The notes beneath the pieces are model-generated. The model made no database searches and was not told where the DNA came from. It saw only the letters and a list, made by a program, of their open reading frames with translations. Shown in pieces: positions 41,701-48,443 of a stretch of DNA of 48,443 bases. How positions within the stretch are numbered: the stretch's first letter is position 1; each line of letters opens with the position of its first letter. A program made the translations under genes and the position numbers. The DNA is from Gordonia rhizosphera NBRC 16068 (lineage in GTDB: Bacteria; Actinomycetota; Actinomycetes; Mycobacteriales; Mycobacteriaceae), in contig NZ_BAHC01000006.1 in NCBI RefSeq assembly GCF_000298195.1, positions 1 through 48,443 of the forward strand, in the 5' to 3' direction.

Positions 41701-43662
41701 ACTTTCCAGATCAGTGAAGCCGACGACTCGATGGACGCGGAAATGTTTCCCGCCAACAACGACCGCATCACCCGACAGCTCCAGACACCCATCAACGTCA
41801 TCATCGGTAACCCGCCCTACTCCGTCGGCCAAGACAGCGCCAACGACAACAACGCGAACGTCAAGTACCCCAGCCTCGACCGCCACATCGAAAACACCTA
41901 CGCCGCCCGATCCACCGCCACCAACAAGAACAGCCTTTACGATTCCTACATCCGCGCCTACCGATGGGCCACCAACCGCATCGGCGACCACGGCATTGTC
42001 GCCTTCGTCTCCAACGGCGGATGGATCGATGGCAACACCGCCGACGGCGTGCGCCTCACCCTCGCCGATGACTACAGCGCCATCTACGTCTACAACCTCC
42101 GCGGAAATCAACGCACCGCGGGAGAACTCAGCCGCAAGGAAGGCGGCAAGATCTTCGGAGCCGGAAGCCGCAATACCGTCGCGATCTTCATCGGTGTCAA
42201 GAACCCCTCACACACTGGGCCCGCCGCCATCCACTACCGCGACATCGGCGACTACCTCAGCCAAGACGACAAACTCCGCATTCTCGACGCCGATCCATTG
42301 CCCAGAATCGACTGGGTGACCATTACTCCGAACACCGCCGGAGACTGGATCAACCAACGAGACAGCAACTACAGCACCTACCCAGCCATCGGTGACAAGA
42401 AACCCAAACCCGGACAAACCGTTGTCTTTCAGACATTTTCAGCAGGGCTACAGACCAACCGAGATGCGTGGGTATACAACTACAGTCAGCAGGCGCTCGA
42501 AGAATCCGTGACACGGCTGATCGCCAACTACAACACCATCCTCGACCACTTCAAGGCCTACTGCGCACGCCAGAACATCACCAAACCCACTGAGGCCACG
42601 GTCACCGAATTCCTCAAAGACTCACCAGCCGCATCCGACGAATCGAAAATCAAGTGGTCACGAAGCCTGCGAGCACATGCTGCTCGGGACCGGGTGATCA
42701 AGGTGTCCGGTACAGGGTTCATCGACGGTACCTATCGACCCTTCAGCCGCGAGCACGTTTACTTCGACGCCTACCTCAACCACGAACGATCCCAGCTACC
42801 CAAGTTCTATCCGACACCACACCACAAGAACATTGGCATCGTCCTGACCGCCCCGGCGTCGCATTTTGAGTTCACACCGTTCATCACACGGCTGCTTCCC
42901 AATCTTCACACCTTGGATACGGGCCAGTTCTTCCCTCGTTACACCTACGACAAGCCCGCTCCCGGCGACGGCATGTTGGATTTCTCAGCCACATTGGAAG
43001 GTGTGGACGAGTGGGGCTACTGGCGCTCCGACAACATCACCGACACCATCCACTCCCTGTACAGTTCGACGCTCGGTGATGACATCCGCCGAGACGACAT
43101 CTTCTACTTCGTATATGGCCTCCTGCATTCACCGTCTTACCGCAGCAAGTACGGAGCAGATCTGAAAAAGATGCTGCCCCGTATCCCAACACCCGAGTCA
43201 CGCGTGGAGTTCGACACCTTCGCCGTCGCCGGCCGTAGACTTGCTGATCTGCACGCCGACTATCAGGACGTCGAACCGTACGAGCTGGACTACCAACTCA
43301 AGCAGGGCGTCGACCCCCAGGACCCCGAGACGTGGCGAGTCCAGAAGATCAAGTGGGCCAAGAAGAAAGACCCCGCAACCGGCAAGAACATCGACGACAA
43401 GACCACGATCATCTACAACGCCAAGGTCACCATCTCCGGGATCCCTGAAGACGCCGACCGCTACATGCTCGGCTCCCGATCAGCGCTCGGCTGGATCATC
43501 GACCGCTACCAAGTCAAGACCGACAAGGCCGCCCAGATCACCAACGACCCCAACGACTGGGGCGACGAACACGACAACCCCACCTACATCGCCGAGCTCA
43601 TCGCGAAGATCACCACGGTCGCGGTCGAAACCATGAAGATCATCGACGCACTCCCCGGCTGA
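38734..43662 (+). CDS. Type ISP single-chain restriction-modification enzyme (LlaBIII-like)
   Basis: 1,642 aa from GTG 38734 with GGAGGG just upstream; GTG 38722 is the alternative, and residue numbers here count from 38722. Domains in order: Mrr-like nuclease (GIDLVAR with Asp67, TAIQCKFY with Gln82/Lys84); SF2 helicase/translocase (CGTGKT 201-205, DEAH 327-330, MTATPRLY, and VQSVGRVMRRAEGK as motif VI); N6-adenine methyltransferase (DPFTGTGTF 919-926 for AdoMet, NPPY 1030-1033); and target-recognition and tail regions to the end. This order is that of LlaBIII/LlaGI Type ISP enzymes, which methylate one strand and, on unmodified DNA, translocate and cut after head-on collision. Size is right for the family and no frameshift is seen. 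Defence against phage and plasmid is the expected role. Confidence 0.93.
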   Translation: MGSIHQVIEAFRQAPSNSERGTKFEKLMVRYFELDPTMSQQYDQVWRWIDWPDRAGKPDTGIDLVARTRDTGALTAIQCKFYEPTTTLAKDDIDSFFTASGKKPFTNRIIISTTDKWGRNAEDALDGQTIPVQRIGMAEIAESPIDWDIAWPQGELQVDLSEAKRHEPRPHQQAAIDDVFAEFGRGLDRGQMIMACGTGKTFTALKIAERTVEDNHGSARILFCVPSISLLSQTLREWTAQTQLDLRAFGVCSDTKVARAAEDVAAHDLAIPVTTDGATLAAELAHRKRAKGLTVVFTTYQSLPAIAKAQELGVDPFDLIICDEAHRTTGVTLAGEDASNFVLVHNNDTIKGHRRLYMTATPRLYSEDTKTHAAEHSAELASMDDEMVFGPVFHRLTFGQAVDQGLLTDYRVLVLTVDESVMSGRLQKELAGDFNELDLDDASKIIGCWNGLAKRSGTTPGGEQGFTPGERPMQRAVAFARDIADSKHLATVFPAVVESYQDLLTDSETEGHQIDTTNRDLTCDIKHVDGTFNALRRNEALSWLKAPVPEDECRILTNARCLSEGVDVPALDAVLFLQPRNSIVDVVQSVGRVMRRAEGKDYGYIILPVAVPAGVSPSAALNDNKRFKVVWQVLNALRAHDDRFNAMVNSIALNSTTDEKKGKGTTKLLGAHLGPVTDPTHDESLTRDGESGVAADVSMAQQMALFALSEWQEAILARIVDKVGTRVYWEQWAEDVADIATRLIQRINATLTHADPLVVEAFGKFLQGLRDNLNDSIGQDDAISMLAQHLITKPVFDALFAGHDFASHNPVSRVMETMIATLGSAGLEAETRDLTGFYDSVRLRAEQVTSAEGKQQVIAELYEKFFKIGFKKQADALGIVYTPVQVVDWILHAADTVSREHFGRGLTDENVHILDPFTGTGTFITRLMQTGLVHPHDLARKYANELHANEIMLLAYYVAAVNIESTYHPLAGKTDAGDYQPFPGIVLADTFQISEADDSMDAEMFPANNDRITRQLQTPINVIIGNPPYSVGQDSANDNNANVKYPSLDRHIENTYAARSTATNKNSLYDSYIRAYRWATNRIGDHGIVAFVSNGGWIDGNTADGVRLTLADDYSAIYVYNLRGNQRTAGELSRKEGGKIFGAGSRNTVAIFIGVKNPSHTGPAAIHYRDIGDYLSQDDKLRILDADPLPRIDWVTITPNTAGDWINQRDSNYSTYPAIGDKKPKPGQTVVFQTFSAGLQTNRDAWVYNYSQQALEESVTRLIANYNTILDHFKAYCARQNITKPTEATVTEFLKDSPAASDESKIKWSRSLRAHAARDRVIKVSGTGFIDGTYRPFSREHVYFDAYLNHERSQLPKFYPTPHHKNIGIVLTAPASHFEFTPFITRLLPNLHTLDTGQFFPRYTYDKPAPGDGMLDFSATLEGVDEWGYWRSDNITDTIHSLYSSTLGDDIRRDDIFYFVYGLLHSPSYRSKYGADLKKMLPRIPTPESRVEFDTFAVAGRRLADLHADYQDVEPYELDYQLKQGVDPQDPETWRVQKIKWAKKKDPATGKNIDDKTTIIYNAKVTISGIPEDADRYMLGSRSALGWIIDRYQVKTDKAAQITNDPNDWGDEHDNPTYIAELIAKITTVAVETMKIIDALPG

Positions 43663-43901
43663 TCGGGCAGAGTCGCCGACCTGACGTACTCCCCAGGTAT
43701 CGGGTCGGCGGATCGCCGCAGGCCTTCCGGACAAGCCCGTTGAGCGGGTGCTGACACGCGGGGATGGGCAACCGATGATCTGCACCCACCACCGAAGGCA
43801 GAGTCGAACTCCTCGACTTCGGTATCGCCGGCACCCATATCCGCCGGCACGCCACCATTCATCGCCTCATCGACAGGCCTCATCGGCCTCGACTGACGTT
43901 C

Positions 43902-43940
43902 GTAGCCGCCCAGCGGACTCCGCAACCGCTGGGCGGCTAC
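43902..43940. terminator. Perfect 15-bp stem terminator
   Basis: GTAGCCGCCCAGCGG (43902-43916) and CCGCTGGGCGGCTAC (43926-43940) with a nine-base loop. It is 240 bp after the Type ISP stop and 6 bp after the stop of the convergent small membrane-protein gene, so it probably ends transcription from the right; a T-run is lacking on either side. Confidence 0.75.
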
Positions 43941-43946
43941 GAGATC

Positions 43947-44162
43947 TCATCCCGCTGCGTGAGCCCCGGGCGGGTCATCCGAGCCCGCTGCATCACGCAG
44001 CAGCCGGCGCCCCGCGTCCATCACCAGGACCGCCCCTGCCCACGGCAGCCACGCCGACGGCACCCCGGCCACCACCAGGGCCGTGATGATCAACAACGGA
44101 ATCGACTCTCGCGGAGCCGCATCGAGGGCAGCAGAGAACCACGAAACACTATCAACGGACAA
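43947..44162 (-). CDS. Small membrane protein
   Basis: 71 aa from TTG 44162 (LSVDSVSWFSAALDAAP) with GAGGAG seven bases upstream; TTG 44177 lies within that site. Residues ~20-50 (SIPLLIITALVVAGVPSAWLPWAGAVLVM) form one long or two short membrane helices, and the tail DAGRRLLRDAAGSDDPPG is charged. A terminator directly follows. Size and plan suit a small membrane toxin or phage-holin-like protein, but no family is recognised. It stands alone. Confidence 0.5.
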   Translation of the reverse strand: MSVDSVSWFSAALDAAPRESIPLLIITALVVAGVPSAWLPWAGAVLVMDAGRRLLRDAAGSDDPPGAHAAG

Positions 44163-44275
44163 CGAAACTCTCCTCAACTTCTCGGCGTGAATCGCCCGAG
44201 GAAAGGAAATGCCGCAATGGCAATCGCTGCGATGCTACTGTCGTACTTGTCGAAGGCACCTGACGGTGCATCGCG

Positions 44276-44320
44276 AACGCCCCCATCGGGCGGTCCATGT
44301 GACCCCCCGATGGGGGCGTT
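44276..44320 (+). terminator. Strong terminator hairpin
   Basis: AACGCCCCCATCGGG (44276-44290) pairs with CCCGATGGGGGCGTT (44306-44320), continuing into GGTC/GACC in the loop; followed by TGTGGG. A short frame with a good ribosome-binding site (AGGAAAGGAA, then ATG 44211 or 44218) begins just before it, so this may end a small transcript or an attenuator-like leader. Confidence 0.7.
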
Positions 44321-45389
44321 TGTGGGTATCCGGGCAAAAGCCGTCCCAGACCCGGCAACAACTCTATGCCACCGACCCGGCAATTTAGGTGCATCACAAG
44401 GGTGTGTGAATAACATTCGTGAAACTCGCAGGTCGCAGCCTATGCGCGATCGTGAACTCCGGCGTGTCCGGCGTGTCGTTCACAGACCCGCGAGTTCGAG
44501 AAGGAACAATGTCGGGAGGTGTTGTCGCTCAATCGATCTCAGTAAAATCCAAACGGTAACGGTGAGTTGCCCAGGACATAAGACTTAACGCTGTTCTACA
44601 GCAGCCAGATCTGATCGCGGAGTTCCTCGCTGATGTCGTCGAGCTCGTAGGCCACAGTCGGGGTGAAGCCCTTCGCAAGATGATCCAAGACGAACAACCA
44701 CGATCCGCGCTGCCGCGACACCGAGCCCTCCCGCGACGCCCGGCGTGGACGTCCAGCCTGGACAACGAGCTTTTTCGTTGCGGTCACGCAGGCGTCGCTT
44801 GACGGGTTGGGCGAAGCCACGAAGTCGCGAGGTACAGCCAAGCTTGACGTCATCCGAACATATCGAGCACCACCAGCACCAAGCATCCGAGAGGGTCGCA
44901 AGGTGTCCTGCGCTGGGTGCCTGACGACGACGAGACGACGCCGCGGGTCAGGGAACGATTCAGATGTTCCTCCCGGATGTCGCTCATCGAGGCTTCTCGG
45001 TGTACTCGTCGAGGTGATGGGCGAACGACTGCTCGAACCGCGCCTGGGTGATTCCGGTCAACTGCTGAGACTATGCCTCGGCTCGCTCAGCAGTTCAGCG
45101 GATTCCGGTCAGCGCCACCGTCTGGTCGATGGTGCAGGCGCAAGTCTCGGTGTGAGCACAGGTACGGCCCGGCGACGGTGTCTGTCGACCCGGTGGCGAG
45201 GTAGTGGCGGGACGCGAGGTGCTGACAGCGAGTGCACACGTAGGCGTAGGGATGGTGGGTGGTCATGGAAGCTCCTCGAGTCGCTGGTGAGCAGAGGCAG
45301 GATGCTCGACTCTGACAGTGTCAGATCGCGACGGCGCCGTGTTTGCGCTTCTGTCCCCCAAGACGGCCGGCGTCGCTGTCGATTCCCCA
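44321..45389. other. Decayed accessory DNA
   Basis: No intact gene is recognised. A minus-strand frame at 44596-44901 ends with SWLFVLDHLAKGFTPTVAYE, LDDISEELRDQIWLL and could be the tail of a real protein; it has no clear start. The plus-strand frame 44807-45505 changes character several times and includes the 45.06-kb inverted-duplication scar, so it is a chance frame. Confidence 0.35.
45060..45108. repeat. Inverted-duplication scar copied from the nuclease-NACHT gene
   Basis: 45060-45091 is identical (32 nt) to 38204-38235; 45086-45108 is the exact reverse complement (23 nt) of 38191-38213. The result is a hairpin with AACTGCTGAG and CTCAGCAGTT arms. GATTCCGGTCA stands at both sides (45050-45060 and 45101-45111). 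Confidence 0.85.
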
Positions 45390-45520
45390 TAACGCCCCTT
45401 CCGGGCCGCACTCATCCGCAAAGGCATCGTGTACTCCCCCGAACACGGACGGATCAGCTTCACCGCGCCCGGCATGGCCGCCTTCATCGCCCGCCTGTTG
45501 GATGACACCCAGGCGAGACT
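45390..45520 (+). pseudogene. C-terminal fragment of an AAA ATPase-like protein
   Basis: FRAALIRKGIVYSPEHGRISFTAPGMAAFIARL reads like the end of actinobacterial AAA ATPases of the Orc1/Cdc6-like or DUF-ATPase group (ALIxKGxIYSPxHG..AFTVPxF). Upstream in the same frame a stop (TAA near 45390) precedes more ATPase-like residues (VFALLSPKTAGVAVDSP), and no Walker motifs are present. So it is a remnant. Downstream the frame runs on into antisense of the next gene. Confidence 0.5.
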
Positions 45521-45587
45521 AGTGACAGGTAGTTGGGACTGTTCGATATCTCCGTCACCGAATTCGCACCTTGGCTGTGTCAAAGCA

Positions 45588-46574
45588 TCAAGTGCTCCGG
45601 GTTCGACGACGCGTGCCGATACGGTTGGGATCGTCAATCTCGACTGTGAAACCGTCGTGCTGTGTTGGGAGCACGAGGTCGACGGTGTTGGTCAGGATGA
45701 TGTCGAGCGTTTGCGCAATTCGCCGGAGCCCTTCTCCGGCTGCATCTGTGGTTCTTGCTGTCAGACCGTCGCTGATCTTATGCCGGCGCCCGTGCCCGCC
45801 AACAGCACGACCGATGTGTTGGTTCGTCGCGTCGTAGATGTCTCGCGCGTTGCCGGATTCGGCGTCCACTCCGGTCACGTACTCATGTTCCTTGCGCCAT
45901 CGGTGGAAGTTCTCCGCCCGGTTGCCCACTGCGACAACCCACTCTGACGATGCGACAAGGCTATCGAGTGCGTCGAGTGGGGCCGTATGGAGCTTTGGAT
46001 CGAGGACGTTCCTGAGGCGCGTCACTGTCGCACCGTTGAGCGACAGCCAGGCACTGGGATCGTCTGTAGCGAACGGGACGTATATAGGCCCCAGGGGGCG
46101 CAGTTTCTCAACTCTATCGAGGGCAGCTTGAGCAGTAGGAGAGGTCCTCGCCACTCGCACGACGAAGTTGGCGAGCCGGTGCCCGACGCTGACGACATTA
46201 TCTATCGCACCGTCGGCGAGATAGCGCTGCGCGAGGGCCATACCGGCGGGCTCTGTATCGGCGCCAATGGCTCGTTGGTGCCATACAGCCTCGACGTAGG
46301 CCGCACTACCGAGCATGAGCGACTCGGCCATTGATCCCGCGAGCGCGCACGTTTCGCGCCATTGGCTGCGTCTGAGTTCTGCGAACGTATCCGGTTCAAA
46401 GTCGTTGCGGCTGTACTTCCATGCGCGGACGCAGACGCGGTGCACTTCATCGACGCCGAGTTCGGCGAGCCCTGGGCGAGTGCTGGTGTCCCCTTCGTGA
46501 GCACCGATGTGCATCAGCCGAGACCACGCCGCGACTCCTCGCGCGTCGTCCTCATCGCTGTAGCCGTCGAGCAT
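45588..46574 (-). CDS. Unknown 328-aa cytoplasmic protein
   Basis: Start ATG 46574 with an excellent GAGGAGGGA site seven bases upstream. The sequence has no membrane helix or signal. It is mainly helical: RLMHIGAHEGDTSTRPGLAELG, RRSQWRETCALAGSMAESLMLGSAAYVEAVWHQRAIG, VGHRLANFVVRVARTS, then EWVVAVGNRAENFHRWRKEHEYV and DIYDATNQHIGRAVGGHG. No P-loop or nuclease motif is visible. The helical content and R-x-rich segments could hide a HEPN-like fold, but I cannot assign a family. The first 23 bp overlap the end of a small Cys-containing frame upstream. The 3' end overlaps the remains of the AAA fragment's frame antisense. Confidence 0.7.
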   Translation of the reverse strand: MLDGYSDEDDARGVAAWSRLMHIGAHEGDTSTRPGLAELGVDEVHRVCVRAWKYSRNDFEPDTFAELRRSQWRETCALAGSMAESLMLGSAAYVEAVWHQRAIGADTEPAGMALAQRYLADGAIDNVVSVGHRLANFVVRVARTSPTAQAALDRVEKLRPLGPIYVPFATDDPSAWLSLNGATVTRLRNVLDPKLHTAPLDALDSLVASSEWVVAVGNRAENFHRWRKEHEYVTGVDAESGNARDIYDATNQHIGRAVGGHGRRHKISDGLTARTTDAAGEGLRRIAQTLDIILTNTVDLVLPTQHDGFTVEIDDPNRIGTRRRTRST

Positions 46575-46680
46575 CTTCCCTCCTCATGGCTCGGTGGGCG
46601 AAGGTTATCTTGCAGGCGCGGCAGTGCCAAACGATCTGAGACAGCCCACCGAAGCGGCCGTCGAGCCAGCCCGGTGACAC
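46552..46680 (-). CDS. Small CxxC protein overlapping the next gene
   Basis: 42 codons from GTG 46680 (VSPGWLDGRFGGLSQIVWHCRACKI then TFAHRAMRREDARRLQR), too short for most gene finders. WHCRACKITFAH gives CxxC followed by His, a half zinc-ribbon. Its end overlaps the start of the 328-aa gene by 23 bp, which suggests translational coupling. There is no clear ribosome-binding site, and the frame is closed upstream by TGA at ~46737. It may be the tail of a longer, damaged gene. Confidence 0.4.
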   Translation of the reverse strand: MSPGWLDGRFGGLSQIVWHCRACKITFAHRAMRREDARRLQR

Positions 46681-46862
46681 CTGGCGCGGAACTGGTTCTG
46701 CACATCCCGGTCTGCTCGGTGGTGTCGCGCTCCCAGATACACGTCACTGGGTCTCAGCTCCCACGGGCACGACCTCAGCTTTACGTAATCCCAGTGGATC
46801 GGTGACGCCACGCCAGTGCCGCCAACGCTGAGGTGGTGTGCCGTGCCAGCACTTCGTAGCGG

Positions 46863-47060
46863 TTACCCAGGATCGTCAGCGGCGGTGATGATCCACCACA
46901 AGATGGCCACGAAGATCAGCACGAGAACGACACCGCAGACCACTGCTGCCCAGCTCCCCACTGTCGGGCCTGCTATCACCCCTCTGATTCCTCGGCAGGC
47001 CAATAGCCACGGCCCACCAGGACCGCCAACGAGAATCAGGACCGCCAGGACGAGGGCCAT
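46863..47060 (-). CDS. Small two-helix membrane protein
   Basis: 65 aa from ATG 47060 with AGGAGG ten bases upstream. Two hydrophobic helices: MALVLAVLILVGGPGGPWLLA and SWAAVVCGVVLVLIFVAILWWII, joined by a short Arg/Gly loop. A second ATG upstream (47115, MSENPPAATPVAGG, preceded by GAGGAG) opens a different frame that covers the same DNA but has no hydrophobic pattern. Function unknown; it follows the 369-aa membrane protein gene and may belong to the same operon. Confidence 0.5.
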   Translation of the reverse strand: MALVLAVLILVGGPGGPWLLACRGIRGVIAGPTVGSWAAVVCGVVLVLIFVAILWWIITAADDPG

Positions 47061-47104
47061 GTCGTCGATCGCCTCCTGCGACAGGCGTCGCCGCCGGCGG
47101 GTTC

Positions 47105-47353
47105 TCAGACATCGTGCTCCTCATTATCGATGTCTCTACGGTTTTGGGGGAACCTCACGCCGACGGTGCGGTCACCTTGTCGTGTCGAGCGCGGTAACGA
47201 GCTCGGGATGAATGGGGGCACGCGTTCGTCGAGATCCAGGCGCAGCGCGTTTCGAAAATCGTCGACCAGATCGGGCGGAATGCAAATTGAATTAATCGTA
47301 CCCTTGCAGCGCTCGCTCGATCGCTGCGCCAGCGAAAGCGAATGCCGCTCCAA
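47105..47353 (-). CDS. Short frame between two membrane-protein genes
   Basis: 82 codons (TTG 47353), overlapping the end of the 369-aa gene by ~60 bp. The part after the overlap (CIPPDLVDDFRNALRLDLDE, RVPPFIPSSLPRSTRQGDRT) reads like protein and ends at a GAGGAG-ATG that begins another frame. The start is doubtful and no family is recognised. Confidence 0.33.
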   Translation of the reverse strand: MERHSLSLAQRSSERCKGTINSICIPPDLVDDFRNALRLDLDERVPPFIPSSLPRSTRQGDRTVGVRFPQNRRDIDNEEHDV

Positions 47354-48401
47354 GCATCAATCCGGACACGAAGAGGATATTCGACTCGCCACGCTTATCG
47401 CTCAAGTCTGTGATAGTCCAAGTCGGAGATACGCGGCTCGTGCTCAGCCAAGATAACTGCGACGGTCCAACCGTCTCCGGGACCGCACCGTCTAGCTGCT
47501 TGCGAGACGATAATACACCGGAGCGACAGTCTTCTTGTTCAGATTCAAAAACAATCGAAACGTCGACGGCAGAGGGTGGATACCACTTAGTTTCAGGTTG
47601 ACCGGAGATTACTACCGATTCAACTTCGACAGGAGAATATGAACGGAAAACCCGTATCGTAAAATTGTTGGGCGCGCCGCCCACCATAGGAAGTCCGCCG
47701 ATCGTCAACGAGCCGGAAGTTTCCTGCAGACGTGCTGCAAGCCTGCCCGAGATCGGCACAGGCGGAATGCCAGAGCCGTTAGCACGACCCAACTCGCCGG
47801 CACGTACCACCACTTCACTGCGCTCGCCCGAGTAACCGCTCATGTGATACTGATAGCTACGCGCTTCAGTACTGACGAACGCGTCGTTGAGTACAACTGC
47901 CGCCTTCTCGTCCAACCTAGCTGACGACGACTCCGATAGCTGAAAGGCGTGTATATAAGAATTCGGTGGAATCATTGGAATCGCGATACGCTGTCTGTCC
48001 CTCTTTCTGAGCGCGGGCCACTTAGCGACTGTCGCTTCGTCCACTCCGCCAGAACCTGAAAATACCGCAAGATAGCTTCCATTCCGAAGTATATCAGTTT
48101 CCTCCGCTGAGAGCTGGAAGTGTCCGTCCGGTCTGAAGCATGCATTGATTCTCAGATGCGAATTGGGGGAGTCGGAATAGATTAGGATGCCACCAGAATT
48201 GTCAGTGGAACGCGGTAACGGGAATGGTGGATTCGCATTCCTATACGCGATGAGCCCTCCCATAAGCAGTGCACCACTGACTGAAATCAGGACAATTATG
48301 GCCCGCAGGCGCCGCCACCCGATCCACCTTGCTGTTCGTTGTATCAACGTTTGAATGGTATTGCCGACTTGCGCGGTAATTATCCTTGTGCGGCGCATCA
48401 A
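47292..48401 (-). CDS. Membrane-anchored protein, function unknown
   Basis: 369 aa from ATG 48401 (MMRRTRIITAQVGN). One N-terminal membrane helix (~33-53, LRAIIVLISVSGALLMGGLIAY) follows a basic stretch, and a C-terminal helix (~340-360, ILFVSGLMLGAAFAFAGAAI) ends the protein, so the ~285 residues between are probably extracytoplasmic. They read as beta-rich (GGILIYSDSPNSHLRINACF, GSYLAVFSGSGGVD, FTIRVFRSYSPVEVESVVISGQ). No catalytic motif is recognised. GC content is visibly lower than in the plasmid backbone, suggesting separate acquisition. The gene starts 42 bp before the window edge. Confidence 0.7.
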   Translation of the reverse strand: MMRRTRIITAQVGNTIQTLIQRTARWIGWRRLRAIIVLISVSGALLMGGLIAYRNANPPFPLPRSTDNSGGILIYSDSPNSHLRINACFRPDGHFQLSAEETDILRNGSYLAVFSGSGGVDEATVAKWPALRKRDRQRIAIPMIPPNSYIHAFQLSESSSARLDEKAAVVLNDAFVSTEARSYQYHMSGYSGERSEVVVRAGELGRANGSGIPPVPISGRLAARLQETSGSLTIGGLPMVGGAPNNFTIRVFRSYSPVEVESVVISGQPETKWYPPSAVDVSIVFESEQEDCRSGVLSSRKQLDGAVPETVGPSQLSWLSTSRVSPTWTITDLSDKRGESNILFVSGLMLGAAFAFAGAAIERALQGYD

Positions 48402-48443
48402 AGTGACACCGCACCGCCATACGAAATACCACCACTGACGGAT

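Noticed and set aside
42208..42417. Minus-strand frames inside the Type ISP gene
   Set aside because: Val/Gly-rich antisense shadows typical of high-GC genes.
44217..44588. Plus-strand frame MAIAAMLLSYLSKAPDG… with a good ribosome-binding site
   Set aside because: A strong terminator hairpin lies 60 bp after the start and the remainder looks non-coding; a short leader peptide is possible but unsupported.
1..48443. tRNA, rRNA or riboswitch genes
   Set aside because: None could be recognised by eye; a covariance-model search was not possible, so small RNAs may be missed.

Overview
The window is high-GC actinobacterial DNA, most likely from a mycolate-forming member of the Mycobacteriales (Gordonia, Williamsia, Rhodococcus or Mycobacterium-like). 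The pointers are a secreted cutinase-family esterase, an EspR-like regulator, an Lsr2 nucleoid protein, DUF2510 and DUF2637 proteins, and frequent GTG/TTG starts. A primase-like replication protein, ParA with a small partner, KfrA, a second winged-helix initiator candidate and many mobile elements suggest a plasmid or plasmid-derived accessory region. No rRNA, tRNA or core housekeeping gene was recognised. The species is inference.

Layout. 1-2.4 kb: two secreted proteins on the minus strand. 2.8-8.0 kb: two coupled HTH regulators, an ImmA/IrrE peptidase operon whose membrane-protein gene (MAB_1171c-like) is split by a 1.04-kb insertion sequence, an epoxide-hydrolase-like enzyme and a small basic protein. 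8.1-13.7 kb: plasmid backbone, consisting of a primase-like Rep, an 800-bp CTAG-rich repeat region, parA and its small partner, a DUF2637/HTH membrane protein and KfrA. 14-19 kb: DUF2510 protein, Lsr2, Mrr nuclease and a second candidate Rep behind two iteron-like repeats. 19.2-29.6 kb: HEPN/Abi-like gene, IS debris, a two-gene alpha/beta-hydrolase + caspase-NACHT-WD40 module, a decayed second lsr2, and a membrane-protein/tandem-antitoxin-fold pair around a palindromic operator. 29.6-34.9 kb: a pile of mobile elements (IS1634 remnant, complete IS3 element, IS1634-like transposase next to a group II intron, remains of a pentapeptide-type gene). 35.3-43.7 kb: a nuclease-NACHT STAND protein and a single-polypeptide Type ISP restriction-modification enzyme. 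43.9-48.4 kb: small membrane proteins, decayed fragments and unrecognised genes.

Functionally this looks like a plasmid-borne defence island. Mrr, Abi/HEPN, caspase-NACHT-WD40 + hydrolase, nuclease-NACHT, Type ISP and ImmA/IrrE are all of kinds implicated in phage or plasmid conflict, and Lsr2 could silence them. The most interesting candidate is the hydrolase/caspase-NACHT-WD40 pair at 21,112-26,342. Its open frame overlaps by 4 bp, it has a complete His/Cys dyad and P-loop, and it has about 14 WD-like repeats that remain similar at DNA level.

All identifications come from reading motifs and translations by eye; no database search was run. Starts given as GTG/TTG or moved to an internal codon were chosen from ribosome-binding sites and domain limits and can be wrong.
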